Shown here: positions 1 to 8,760 of the stretch, in pieces | How the letters are laid out: each line of letters begins with the position of its first letter | How positions within the stretch are numbered: position 1 is the stretch's first letter | Notes under the pieces: generated by a model | The model's input: the letters and a program-made list of their open reading frames with translations, nothing else | What the model was told of the DNA's origin: nothing | Databases searched by the model: none | Source: Paludisphaera mucosa | Lineage (GTDB): Bacteria; Planctomycetota; Planctomycetia; Isosphaerales; Isosphaeraceae | Direction: 5' to 3' | Assembly: GCF_029589435.1 (NCBI RefSeq) | Contig: NZ_JARRAG010000003.1 | Span: 1 to 64,000 of the forward strand | DNA: 64,000 nucleotides | Translations under genes and position numbers: made by a program

Positions 1-703
1 CCATGTGGACGATGCGGTCGCCGTAGTGGAAGATCCGGTCGTCGTGCGTCACCACGACGACGGCGCGGCCGGGGCGGACGACCGCCTCGCGCAGCAGCTC
101 CATCACCGTGCGGCCGGTCTCGTGGTCGAGGGCCGCGGTGGGCTCGTCGCAGACCAGGAGGGCCGGCTCGTGGACGAGGGCCCGGGCGATCGCGACCCGC
201 TGCTGCTGGCCGCCGGAGAGCTGACGGGGCAGGCTCTCGGACCGTCCGGCCATCCCGAGCGCCTCCAGGACCTCGCGGCCCCGACGCACGGCCCCGGCCC
301 ACGGCCGGCCCGACAGGACCAGGGGCGTCGCCGCGTTCTCGGCGGCCGTGAGCGACGGCAGGAGGTTGTACTGCTGGAAGACGAAGCCGATGCTCTCGGC
401 GCGGAACCGGGTCTTGACGCGATCGCTCATCGACCCCAGGTCGCGGCCGAAGACCGACACCTCCCCTTCGTCGCCGTCCAGGACTCCGGCGACGACCGAC
501 AGCAGCGTCGTCTTGCCGCAGCCGGAGGGGCCCACGATCATCGACAATTGGCCGGCGTACACGTCCCAATCGACCCCTCGCAGCGCGGCGACCCGCTGGG
601 ACCCGGAGCCGAAATGCTTGGTCAGGCCGCGGACCCTCACGGCCAGGCCCGCCCCGTCGCCCGGGGGCTCGACCGCGGTCGCGGCTTCCAGGATCTGCGT
701 CAT
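1..703 (-). CDS. ABC transporter ATP-binding protein, DevA/MacB type (partial, 3' end beyond the left edge)
   Basis: This is the ATPase subunit of an FtsX/MacB-class export ABC transporter; it would power the permease encoded just upstream. The reverse strand opens with ATG at 703 (MTQILEAAT...). It shows a Walker A motif GPSGCGKTT, a Q-loop FVFQQYNLLPSL, the signature LSGGQQQRVAIARALV, Walker B LLVCDEPTAALD and the switch His in VVVTHD. The frame is still open at base 1, so only the far C-terminus is missing. It starts 32 bases after the permease stop on the same strand, consistent with one operon (TetR, permease, ATPase). A membrane-fusion partner (HlyD/DevB type), usual for DevBCA exporters, is not in view and may lie beyond the edge. 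The substrate cannot be told from sequence. Confidence 0.93.
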   Translation of the reverse strand, partial: MTQILEAATAVEPPGDGAGLAVRVRGLTKHFGSGSQRVAALRGVDWDVYAGQLSMIVGPSGCGKTTLLSVVAGVLDGDEGEVSVFGRDLGSMSDRVKTRFRAESIGFVFQQYNLLPSLTAAENAATPLVLSGRPWAGAVRRGREVLEALGMAGRSESLPRQLSGGQQQRVAIARALVHEPALLVCDEPTAALDHETGRTVMELLREAVVRPGRAVVVVTHDDRIFHYGDRIVHM

Positions 704-735
704 TCGGGGACCTCGCTCTCGAAGGGGGCCCGACC

Positions 736-1944
736 TCAGGCCCGGAAGACGACCGCCGGCTCCAGCACCATCACGCGACGGATGCACAGCAGGCTGGAGA
801 AGATGCAGATGAAGACGACCACCGCCGCGGTGGCCGGCAGGAGCGGCCACCAGACGTAGAACTGGATCTCGCCGCCCCCGGCGTTCGCCCGATCGGCCAC
901 GAAGGTCGAGACGCCGACGCCCAGGCCGTATCCGATCAGTCCCACGACGGCCGCCTGGAGGAGGATCATCCCGACGATCCGCGCGTTGGTCGCGCCCATC
1001 GCCTTGAGCGCGCCGAACTGCTTCAGGTTGTCCACCGTGAAGAGATAGAAGGTCTGCCCGGCGATCGCCGTCCCGACGAACAGGCCGAGCAGCGAGGTGA
1101 TCCCGAAGTTGATCACGATGCCCGTGTTCATGAGGAAGAAGAGGATCGTCTTGCGGGCGAACTCCTGCGAGCTGTAGGCGCCGAGGCCGGTCTTGGAGCG
1201 GATGGCGGCCGCGACGTCCTCGGCCTTCCACGAGCGGTCCGTCCGGACCAGGATGAAGCTGAGGACCTTGCGCTCCTGGGCGACGAACTGCTTGGCGCGG
1301 CCGTACGTCGTGTAGACGACCGCGTTCGAGCCGAAGGTGGGGGCGGCCTTGCAGACGCCCACGATCGTCGCGCGGTGGTCGTTCATCTCCATCTCGCGGC
1401 CGAGGAACCGGTCGTAGAAGGCGTCCCCCAGCGCCTCCAGGTCCTCCCACGGCTCGCCGGGGTAGTACTTGGGGAGCTGCATCTTGTCGATGACGATCGC
1501 GTCGGGCGTCCGCAGGTCGAGGAGGTCGCCGGCGATGACGTCTCCGGGCGTCGGCGCCCCCACCAGCGTGGTGTCGTCGAGGCCGAGGAGGACCACGGAC
1601 TCGATGATCGTGACCGGCTCGCCGCGGGCGTCGGTCGTGTTCAGCTTGGCCCGGCCCGAACCCTTGTAGAGCGGGACGGCCCACTCCACCCCCTCGACGC
1701 CGCGGACGCGGTGGAGGTTGCTCTCCATCATCGCCTTGACGTCGTCGATGTGCCGGACGTTGGGGTCCATCACCCAGAGGTCGACGCCCGAGACGCCGTT
1801 GATCTGGCCGGCGGTGCGCCGCATCAGGCCGCAGAAGATCGCCCCCTGCTGCATGATCAGCAGCGCCGCGAAGGTCAGGCCCAGGAGGATCCCGCAGAAC
1901 TTCGCCGTGTCGCCCATCAGCATCTTCAGCGCGATCCGCCACAT
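736..1944 (-). CDS. ABC transporter permease, DevC/FtsX-MacB family
   Basis: This is the membrane subunit of the exporter, 402 residues. An N-terminal membrane segment lies at about residues 15-40 (KFCGILLGLTFAALLIM). A long extracytoplasmic domain follows at about 45-265. It includes the phrase GVDLWVMDPNVRHIDDV, typical of DevC-like permeases. The C-terminal FtsX domain has three membrane segments at about 270-400, including the conserved FGALKAMGATNARI cytoplasmic loop. The start MWRIALKMLMGD is the natural N-terminus for this family. It lies between the TetR gene (85 bases upstream) and the ATPase (32 bases downstream), all on one strand. Induction through the TetR protein is inferred. 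DevC-type permeases export lipids or small compounds in cyanobacteria; the substrate here is unknown. Confidence 0.92.
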   Translation of the reverse strand: MWRIALKMLMGDTAKFCGILLGLTFAALLIMQQGAIFCGLMRRTAGQINGVSGVDLWVMDPNVRHIDDVKAMMESNLHRVRGVEGVEWAVPLYKGSGRAKLNTTDARGEPVTIIESVVLLGLDDTTLVGAPTPGDVIAGDLLDLRTPDAIVIDKMQLPKYYPGEPWEDLEALGDAFYDRFLGREMEMNDHRATIVGVCKAAPTFGSNAVVYTTYGRAKQFVAQERKVLSFILVRTDRSWKAEDVAAAIRSKTGLGAYSSQEFARKTILFFLMNTGIVINFGITSLLGLFVGTAIAGQTFYLFTVDNLKQFGALKAMGATNARIVGMILLQAAVVGLIGYGLGVGVSTFVADRANAGGGEIQFYVWWPLLPATAAVVVFICIFSSLLCIRRVMVLEPAVVFRA

Positions 1945-2029
1945 GACGCCACCTCGGCCTTTCGCGACCCGTGAACCCCGAGACCCCCGCCCGATCGACC
2001 GACCGGCGCCGCGCCGGCGGACGCATCGT

Positions 2030-2692
2030 TCACCCGCCCGGCTTCTCGACCCGCCGCCGGGCTCGCGGACGCCCGGCCCCCCTGGGCTCCGCCCCGTCGC
2101 GACCCAGGATCCCGAGGATCATCGCCCTCAGGGCGCGGTGCGCCGCCGCCCGGTCGATCGCCCCGGGGTCGACGTTCAGCTGCATGATCAGGCCGCTCAT
2201 CGCCGCGTGGACCACGGCGGCGAGCGCCCGCACCTCGCCGGGCCCGAGCCCGGCCCGCCCGGCCTCCTCGGACAGGTCCTCGGCGATGCGGCGTCGGATG
2301 TCGGCGTTCACGGCGGCCAGCCGGGTCCGGAAGTCCTCGCGATGGGACATCTGGGCCAGGAAGGTGTAGTTCAGATAGTCGAACTCGTCGTTCGCCGGCT
2401 TGCGGTTCAGCACGAAGTCGAGGACCGTCTCCAGCCGCTCCCAGCCGGACTTCGCCGCCGCCAGGTCCGCGTCGGCCCCCGCCTCCATCCGGGCGATCGT
2501 CGCGTCGAAGACGGCGAGGATGATGGCCTCCTTGGACGGGAAGTGGTACGTCAGGACCCCGCGGCTGACTTCGGCCTCCTGCTCGATCTCCGCGAGCGAG
2601 GCGCCCTGGATTCCCTTGCGGTGGATCACCCGACACGCCGCCTCCACGACCTGGGCCCGGCGGATGGACCCGACGTCGACTCGTTCGGTCAT
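2030..2692 (-). CDS. TetR/AcrR family transcriptional regulator
   Basis: This is a 220-residue DNA-binding repressor. The N-terminal helix-turn-helix is clear at about residues 12-58: RRAQVVEAACRVIHRKG, then GASLAEIEQEAEVSRGVLTYHFPSKEAIILAVF, the standard TetR_N pattern with Y-H-F-x-S-K-E. The rest is an all-helical ligand/dimer domain of ordinary length. The C-terminus is a basic Arg-rich tail. It is the first gene of a minus-strand unit followed by the permease and ATPase. A palindrome with 7-bp arms lies 18 bases upstream of its ATG, so autoregulation plus control of the exporter is the simplest model. The effector is unknown. Confidence 0.93.
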   Translation of the reverse strand: MTERVDVGSIRRAQVVEAACRVIHRKGIQGASLAEIEQEAEVSRGVLTYHFPSKEAIILAVFDATIARMEAGADADLAAAKSGWERLETVLDFVLNRKPANDEFDYLNYTFLAQMSHREDFRTRLAAVNADIRRRIAEDLSEEAGRAGLGPGEVRALAAVVHAAMSGLIMQLNVDPGAIDRAAAHRALRAMILGILGRDGAEPRGAGRPRARRRVEKPGG

Positions 2693-2709
2693 GTGTTCGC
2701 CCCCCCTCG

Positions 2710-2729
2710 TTTAGACCATTCAGTCTAAA
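2710..2729. promoter_or_regulatory. palindromic TetR-type operator
   Basis: Perfect 7-bp arms TTTAGAC and GTCTAAA are separated by six bases (CATTCA). The site sits 18 bases upstream of the TetR start codon, where a promoter or operator is expected. TTAGAC/GTCTAA-type palindromes are common operators for TetR regulators, so this is the probable binding site. The binding itself is inferred. Confidence 0.7.
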
Positions 2730-3325
2730 GATAGACCGGACGGACCAAGGATGGAAGCGGGGTTTACATACTGTTACGGAAGTGCGCACGGGGCGACCCG
2801 CCCGCCGAGGAGGGATGCGGCGGAGAGGTCCTCCTTCGAGGGAGCCGAGCGTTTTCGAGGGAGCCCAGCGTCCTCGCGCGATTCGACCTCGTCGCGCCGG
2901 GGCCGCCTGGCCCGACGCCTACGAGGAGAAGGCGCGGCCGGTCGGAGGCGATGATGACGGCGCGATCCGCACGACCGGACGCCTGGAACCATCATCCCCA
3001 AGATCGGACTCTTGGTGGTCCCGGCCCTCGGAACTGGAAAGGGGGGTGGGATCGGACGCTCGCCGCTGGGTCCGTTGACGGCTCTTCTGTTCGCGGCCGT
3101 ACGGCTTTGCCGCTCGTGGAGAATGCGCCGGAACGCTCAAGCCCTGCGAACGAGGGATTCATCAACCCTATTAATCGGACCCACGCGCCAAGGCGAAGTT
3201 CCGCCCTTTTCTCAGCGATGCGGAACCCCGCCGCCGGCCGCCTCCGATCTTGGCGTCGGCGATCTGCGAGCGCGGACGGCGACGTGACCTCGCGCCCACC
3301 GCCGCGAGGAAGCGCAGGAACGGCT
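2730..3325. other. gene-free stretch of about 600 bases
   Basis: No reading frame here has a plausible start, ribosome site and protein-like composition; the open frames are chance frames in GC-rich DNA. It separates the TetR operon promoter from the 3' end of the GGEEF fusion gene. It holds one reverse-strand copy of the dispersed TCCGAT(T)AAT motif at 3161-3182. Nothing else was recognised. Confidence 0.5.
3161..3182 (-). repeat. dispersed motif copy (TCCGATTAAT, reverse orientation)
   Basis: Reverse complement reads GGGTCCGATTAATAGGG. It is a divergent member of the TCCGATAAT family; see findings. Confidence 0.45.
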
Positions 3326-6300
3326 TTACCCTGGGACGGCGACACCGTCGGCCATGCGTACGGCGTCGCGACCGGCGGCTTTGGCCTCGTAAAGGGCCCG
3401 GTCCGCCTGGGTCAGGAGCTGCTGGGAACCCGATGGATCCAGGGTGCGGGCCCAGGCTGCGCCGACGCTGATCGTGACGCGGCAGGGGAGGCGGAGATCG
3501 TCGAGCCTCAGGCCGCCGATGCGGCGGCGGAGCCGCTCGGCGATCCGCATCAAGCCGGCGCGGTCGCATCCCGGGGCGACGACGACGAACTCCTCGCCCC
3601 CGTAGCGGGCCGCGAAGCCCGCGGCGCCGACCTCGTCGGCCAGCGCGGCCGCCACCCGTCGCAGGACCTGGTCGCCGGCGGGGTGGCCGCAGGTGTCGTT
3701 CACGCGCTTGAAGTGGTCGAGATCGGCCACAAGCAGGCCCAGGGGCCTCCCGGCGCGTCGGCAGTCGGCCCACGCGCCGTCCAACCGGGCCTGCAAGGCC
3801 GCTCGGTTGGACAGCCCGGTCAGCCCGTCGCTCGCCGCCTCGTGTTCCAGCCTCTCGACCTGGCGGCGATCCCGCATCGCCCTGCGGAGGCGGGCGCGGA
3901 ACTCCTCCGGGGTGATCGACCGCGGCAGGACGTCGGCGGCGCCGAGGTCGAGCCCCTCCGCCGCCGCCGCCGCGGCGATCTCGCCGGAGGCGGCGTCGGA
4001 GAAGACGATGATGGGCGTCGTCGCGGTCGAGGGCGACTGGCCGATCCGGAAGAGCAGGTCCGCGCCCGTCGTCGTTCCGGGTCCGTGCTCCAGCAGGATG
4101 ACGTCCGGGCCCGGGCTCGGCCACGCCTCCCAGGTCCGGCCCGTCGCCTCGTGGACCTCGACCCCGTCGGCCTCCAGCCAGCGCCGGAAGGCGAGGTCGG
4201 CCCCCCTCCGCGACGACGACCGGACGATCAGCACGCGCCGGGGCAGGAGGGGGTCGGATCGCCCGGATCGCCGCCGCTCGCCGCGGAACGAGGCGACGGG
4301 CCCGCGCGGCGCCGGCCCGCGCGAGCGGCGGTGGACGACGAGGCGGCTCGCCCCGCCGGCGAAGAGGCCGATCGCCGCCGCCAGCTCCGCGGGCCCCCCC
4401 CCGGCCATCTCCCTGGCGCCGTCGATGGCCTCGACCGCCAGGTCGTGGGGGAGCCTCGCGACGGCCTCGAGCGCGTCGAAGACGGCGGTCTCGGAGTCGG
4501 CGGTCGGCGGGACGGCTGGATCGCGTCCCCGCCGCGCCGGCGCGGCGGGGACGACGCTCGCGACCCCGGCCGCCGGCCTCGCCCGGGGCGCGTCGTCGGG
4601 CTTCGGCGCTTCGCCGGCGCGGGCCGGTTCCGTTCCCCGCCCCGCGACGTCCGACCTCGCGGCGGGGTCGAGGCCCGTCGGGGGCGCGGCGGCCAGGGCG
4701 GCCCCGAGGCCGCGGGCGACCGACACCAGGCCGGCCACGGCGGGCCCCTCCGCCCCGAAGCTGTTGAGGTGGGGGGCGCTGATCGGCCCGATCGTCGCGA
4801 TCCCGACGCCGCCGGCGGCCCGCGCGCCCCGAGGCTCGGCCGATTCGGCCGTCGCCGCGATCGCGTCGACCGGGCGTAACGACGCGTCCGCGGGGTAGGG
4901 GTTGATCGAATCGCTCAAGATGTTGCCTCGCAGTTCATAGCTCAGGGCCGAAGCCGTGCCTCCCTCGCCGGGGAGGCCCGCCACGAGGAGCGTATAGGCC
5001 CCGACGGGGAGGTGGACGACGACCCCGACGTCCTCGCCCACGCGGGCCGTCGCGCCGTAGACGACCGCGCCCGACTCGTCCACGACCTGGAGTCGGATCG
5101 AGCCCGAGCCCGGCCCCGCCCCGCGCGCCGAGAGGAGCCAGTGGACGATCTGGGTCTCGGACGCCACGTAGGTCGCCCGGACCTGGTTCCCGGCGTCTAC
5201 GTCCCCGGCCGCGACCGGCTCGAGGTCGACGCGTTCGTCGCCGAAGTAGGCGTCCAGGAGATAGGTCGACGGGACCGAGCCGCCGCCCACGCCGCCCTGC
5301 GTGAGCTGGATGTAGTAGGTCGCGCCGGCGACGGGGTTCCGGACCTGGACGATGTAGTCGTCGGGGCCGGCGTCCAGCACCTCGAAGTCGACCGCCCGAC
5401 CATCGCCGTCGTAGACCTTCAGCAAGGGCCGGGTCGCGGCGGCCATGATCTCCCGCGCCGTGACGAGCATCGTCGCCGGCGCCCGGCCGCCGAACGTGGG
5501 GACCACGACCTTGCTGACGGTGGTCGTCCTGGCGTCGTCCGTGGTCGCCATCGCGACCAGGTGGCGGCCCCGGACGTCGGGCGAGTTGGAGTAGGGCAGC
5601 AGCTCCCGGGCCGTCGCGAAGTCGGGGTTCGGGGTCGGGGTGAAGGCCCGGTACAGGACGGCCATGACCGTCGGATCGTGCCGCCACGCGGCCGACAGGA
5701 AGGCCGCGGTCAGGTGGCTCAGGGGGCGCGATCCGAGCATCGCCTGGCCCAACTCGTCCAACGCCCCCGACCCGAGGAGCTTCCGGAACTCGGCCGAGGC
5801 CCCCCTCTCGCCCGTCAGGCCCTGGAGGAACTCCCCCAGCACCTCGTCGTCGGCCCCCCATTGGTCGAAGCGCGCGAGCAGGTCGCTCGCGATCCGGCGG
5901 AGGCCGGCCGCGTCGGACGGCCCCGGATCCACATCGGGGAGCACCTTGGAGATCAGGTCGTCGAGGCTCCCGGTCTCTTGCAGACGGAACAGCAGGGGGT
6001 CCAGGCCCCCGGAGTCGATGAGGCCCAGCAGCTCGCCGCGGACTTCGGGCGAGGCCCAGAGCTCGCGGGCGAGGTCGTACAGGTCGCCCGAGGCCAGCAT
6101 GCCCTCGAACGCCTGGTCGAGGGATCCCGACGTGAGCATCTCTTTCAGGAATCCCCGGAGGTCGGTCCGGACCCACAGGTCGCGCATCAGGCCGTTGAGC
6201 GCCCCCCGCTCGTCGAGCGCCGACAGCAGGGCGGGGATCATGCCGGGCTCGAGGAGCGTATCGGGGTAGGACTGGGTGACCTGCTCGCCGAGCTTCAGGA

Positions 6301-7549
6301 AGGCGTCGTAATTGAAGGGCGCCCCCCCGAGGGAGGCCAGCGATGCGTCGACCACCCGGCCGAGGGCCTCGGTGTAGGCCGCGGGGTGTCCCTGGGGCGG
6401 GGTCCGGTAGAGGATGTCCAGCAAGGGCGCCCAGTCGGCCGTGGTGCTCGGCAGGCCGTTCTCGAAATGGGACATGAAGTACATCGACCCGAGCTCCTCG
6501 AGCTTGAGCCGATCGAGCGCCTCGAACGCCCCGGCGGCCGAGTCGACCACCAGGGCGTAGGAGCCGACGTCGAACGCGTCGCCCCGCGCCCCCCGCACCT
6601 CCACGAAGTAGTCGCGGCCGGCGGCCGGCCCGACGACGTCCACGTCGACCCAGCCGGCCTTGGGCCCGGCGGAGGCGGCGGAGCCCACGACCCGGCCCCG
6701 GTCGTCGCGGACGGTCACCTGCGAGGTCATGAGGCTGATCCACCGGGTCATCACGCGGAACTGCAGGTGCGCCGCCCCCTCGGGCGCCGTGACGCGGAAG
6801 ACGTCGACGTCGCCGGGGCCCAGGTCGGCCAGGACGGCCTCGGCCGGCCCCCAGGGGCCGACGACGATCGGGGTCGCCGTGGCGGGGGAGTCGTTGCCGG
6901 CCGGGCCCTCGTAGCGGTCGGGCGGGCGGGAGCCGTAGAGTTCCCGGAGGGCCCGGACGTCGTCCGGCTGCAGCTCGGAATTCCGGTCCCGGTAGAAGTC
7001 GAAGAGGGGCGAGCGCGGGTCCTCGCTGTCGGGGAACCCCAGGAGGTTGCCGGCCTCGTGGAGCACGACCGAGTAGAGGTCGACGGCCGGCACGCCCGGG
7101 GTCGTCCCGGCGTAGGCGCTGTTAAGGATCAGGTCGCCGGACCAGGTGCCCGCCGAGCCGTCGAAGGGGATCGAGTAGGCGACCACGTCGAGCGGCATCG
7201 GGTGGGCCGCCACGCGGACGTCGCCGAACTGGGCCGAGGTCGTCGCGAACCCCGGGCTCCCCAGCGGCTGGCCCCCGTCGGGGTTGAGCGAGAAGTTCAT
7301 GCCGGTGTGGGAGGCCCACGTCTGGAAGGCGCCCAGGATCTTGAGCTGCCAGTCGGGGCCCCAGGCCGCCGGGGCGGCCTCCTGGAGGTCGCTGGCGTAG
7401 GGACCGATCAGGGTCCCGTCGGGGACGAAGCTGATCGACATGGCCATCGGCATGGGCCAGGCGTTGCCGAACGCGGCCGGGACGTCGCGGGACTCGAGCC
7501 GATCCGCCCGGGGCCGCGAGCGGCGGCGAGCATGGCGATTCCGCTTCAT
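3326..7549 (-). CDS. fusion protein: matrixin-like region with altered zinc motif, degenerate receiver domain, and GGEEF diguanylate cyclase domain
   Basis: 1407 residues. The frame is open further upstream, but ATG 7549 is chosen because it overlaps the HD-GYP stop (ATGA) and begins MKRNRHARRRSRPRADR followed by LESRDVPA at about 18-25, the planctomycete secreted-protein start. Residues about 30-200 resemble a matrixin-type metallopeptidase, but the metal motif reads HEAGNLLGFPD (164-174), so the second zinc His is Asn. A PPC-like beta domain and a long helical repeat region follow to about 750, then beta-rich sequence to about 950 and a Pro/Ala-rich linker. A weak hydrophobic segment (AAAIGLFAGGASRLVV, about 1053-1068) precedes a receiver-like domain at about 1100-1215. 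That domain lacks the usual acidic pair (LIVRSSS), has Glu for the phospho-Asp (ILLEHGPG) and Arg for the conserved Lys (LPRSIT). A GGDEF domain with RYGGEEF (1317-1321) ends the protein; no RxxD inhibitory site is seen. Catalysis is likely only in the GGEEF part. Confidence 0.85.
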   Translation of the reverse strand: MKRNRHARRRSRPRADRLESRDVPAAFGNAWPMPMAMSISFVPDGTLIGPYASDLQEAAPAAWGPDWQLKILGAFQTWASHTGMNFSLNPDGGQPLGSPGFATTSAQFGDVRVAAHPMPLDVVAYSIPFDGSAGTWSGDLILNSAYAGTTPGVPAVDLYSVVLHEAGNLLGFPDSEDPRSPLFDFYRDRNSELQPDDVRALRELYGSRPPDRYEGPAGNDSPATATPIVVGPWGPAEAVLADLGPGDVDVFRVTAPEGAAHLQFRVMTRWISLMTSQVTVRDDRGRVVGSAASAGPKAGWVDVDVVGPAAGRDYFVEVRGARGDAFDVGSYALVVDSAAGAFEALDRLKLEELGSMYFMSHFENGLPSTTADWAPLLDILYRTPPQGHPAAYTEALGRVVDASLASLGGAPFNYDAFLKLGEQVTQSYPDTLLEPGMIPALLSALDERGALNGLMRDLWVRTDLRGFLKEMLTSGSLDQAFEGMLASGDLYDLARELWASPEVRGELLGLIDSGGLDPLLFRLQETGSLDDLISKVLPDVDPGPSDAAGLRRIASDLLARFDQWGADDEVLGEFLQGLTGERGASAEFRKLLGSGALDELGQAMLGSRPLSHLTAAFLSAAWRHDPTVMAVLYRAFTPTPNPDFATARELLPYSNSPDVRGRHLVAMATTDDARTTTVSKVVVPTFGGRAPATMLVTAREIMAAATRPLLKVYDGDGRAVDFEVLDAGPDDYIVQVRNPVAGATYYIQLTQGGVGGGSVPSTYLLDAYFGDERVDLEPVAAGDVDAGNQVRATYVASETQIVHWLLSARGAGPGSGSIRLQVVDESGAVVYGATARVGEDVGVVVHLPVGAYTLLVAGLPGEGGTASALSYELRGNILSDSINPYPADASLRPVDAIAATAESAEPRGARAAGGVGIATIGPISAPHLNSFGAEGPAVAGLVSVARGLGAALAAAPPTGLDPAARSDVAGRGTEPARAGEAPKPDDAPRARPAAGVASVVPAAPARRGRDPAVPPTADSETAVFDALEAVARLPHDLAVEAIDGAREMAGGGPAELAAAIGLFAGGASRLVVHRRSRGPAPRGPVASFRGERRRSGRSDPLLPRRVLIVRSSSRRGADLAFRRWLEADGVEVHEATGRTWEAWPSPGPDVILLEHGPGTTTGADLLFRIGQSPSTATTPIIVFSDAASGEIAAAAAAEGLDLGAADVLPRSITPEEFRARLRRAMRDRRQVERLEHEAASDGLTGLSNRAALQARLDGAWADCRRAGRPLGLLVADLDHFKRVNDTCGHPAGDQVLRRVAAALADEVGAAGFAARYGGEEFVVVAPGCDRAGLMRIAERLRRRIGGLRLDDLRLPCRVTISVGAAWARTLDPSGSQQLLTQADRALYEAKAAGRDAVRMADGVAVPG

Positions 7550-8748
7550 CGGACGCCTCCCCTCGCCGACACGACGGACGCGCCGGCCATGCCGACGCCC
7601 AGGGTGTGCTCGACCGCCGCCTCGACCGACTCGCCCAGGCCTTGCTGGAGCGTCGAGTAGAGATCGCGGCGGCATGCCATGAACGCCCGGACGACGGCCG
7701 GATCCCACTGCGTCCCCGAGCCGTCGGCCATGATCCGCTCGATCCGGGCGGCGGGGAGCCCGGGCCGATAAGGCCGGTCCGACATCATCGCGTCGCACGA
7801 GTCGGCCACCGCCAGGACCCGGGCCATCAGCGGGATCGCCTCCCCGGCGAGCTTGTCGGGATACCCCTGGCCGTCGTACCGCTCGTGGTGATTGCGGATC
7901 CCGGGCCGCAGGTGGGCGAGCTGGTGGATGCTGGAGACGAGCCGTTCCCCGATGACGGGGTGGGCCTGGACGTGCGCGAACTCCTCGGTCGTCAACGGTC
8001 CCGCCTTCTTGAGGATGTCGTCCCGGACGCCGATCTTGCCGATGTCGTGGAGCAGGCCCGCCAGGTAGAGGTCGTTGAGCAGGGGCCCGGGGAGTCCCAT
8101 CTGCACGCCGATCCGCTGGCCGATCCGCGCGACCCGCTCGCTGTGGCCGCAGGTGTGGGGGTCCTTGGCGTCGATGGCCGCCGTCAGGCAGTGGACCAGG
8201 CCGAAGAGGGACTCCCGCAACCGCTCGTACACGTGCAGGTGGTAGCGGTGGTTCAGCAGCAGCCGCCGGGCCAGGCTGACGACCTTCAGGTCGACGGGCC
8301 GGAAGGGGCGGGCCGGCTCGAACCGGATCGCGACGATCCAGCTGCCGAGCGTCCGGCTGACGCGCAGCATGGCGACGTGCGCCGGGGCCTCCGGGTCCCC
8401 CGGCGCGGGCCCCGGGATCCCCACCCCGCGGAGCAGGCGGGAATCGGCCCCGTCGAGCGGCAGCGAGCGCGCGATCCGCGCGATCCGCTCGGGCGCGGCC
8501 TCGGCCCGGCCGGCGTGCAGCGGGGGCTCGGACCCCGTCCCCGGGTGCCAGAGCACCAGGTCGGACCGGGTCCCCTCGCGCACCGCCTCCAGGCTGAGGC
8601 GGATCTGGCCGGCCGTCTCGACCTCGGCCTGGAGGGCCTGGGCGTAGCGGTCGAGTGTGTCCCAGGCCCCCTGGAGGCCGTCGCTCGGGATACTAGGCGA
8701 CGCGACGACGGTGAATCTCATGGGGTCACCCCTGACGTTTCTGAACAT
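7546..8748 (-). CDS. HD-GYP domain c-di-GMP phosphodiesterase with N-terminal GAF-like region
   Basis: 400 residues. The N-terminal half (about 40-175) looks like a GAF-type sensor: LVLWHPGTG, then VSRTLGSWIVAIRFE. The HD-GYP domain fills about 185-365. It has HSERVARIG, the HD pair in GLLHDIGKIGV (H234, D235), the HHERYDGQGYP signature at about 286-296 and ARVLAVADSCDAMMSDRPYR. Family knowledge says such domains hydrolyse c-di-GMP to pGpG and GMP. It starts 12 bases after the kinase gene stop and its own stop overlaps the next ATG by four bases, so it is the middle gene of a coupled operon. An internal ATG at 8721, preceded by AGGGG, is an equally plausible start; the upstream ATG at 8748 has AGGA in front of it. 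Confidence 0.93.
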   Translation of the reverse strand: MFRNVRGDPMRFTVVASPSIPSDGLQGAWDTLDRYAQALQAEVETAGQIRLSLEAVREGTRSDLVLWHPGTGSEPPLHAGRAEAAPERIARIARSLPLDGADSRLLRGVGIPGPAPGDPEAPAHVAMLRVSRTLGSWIVAIRFEPARPFRPVDLKVVSLARRLLLNHRYHLHVYERLRESLFGLVHCLTAAIDAKDPHTCGHSERVARIGQRIGVQMGLPGPLLNDLYLAGLLHDIGKIGVRDDILKKAGPLTTEEFAHVQAHPVIGERLVSSIHQLAHLRPGIRNHHERYDGQGYPDKLAGEAIPLMARVLAVADSCDAMMSDRPYRPGLPAARIERIMADGSGTQWDPAVVRAFMACRRDLYSTLQQGLGESVEAAVEHTLGVGMAGASVVSARGGVR

Positions 8749-8760
8749 CTTGATCCTAGG

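Noticed and set aside
2774-3140. Short frames in the 2.7-3.3 kb gap
   Set aside because: Basic, low-complexity chance frames with no ribosome site.
5012-7660. Open frame of 882 codons antisense to the matrixin/GGEEF fusion
   Set aside because: Shadow frame; the other strand shows export motif, metal motif, receiver-like and GGEEF domains.
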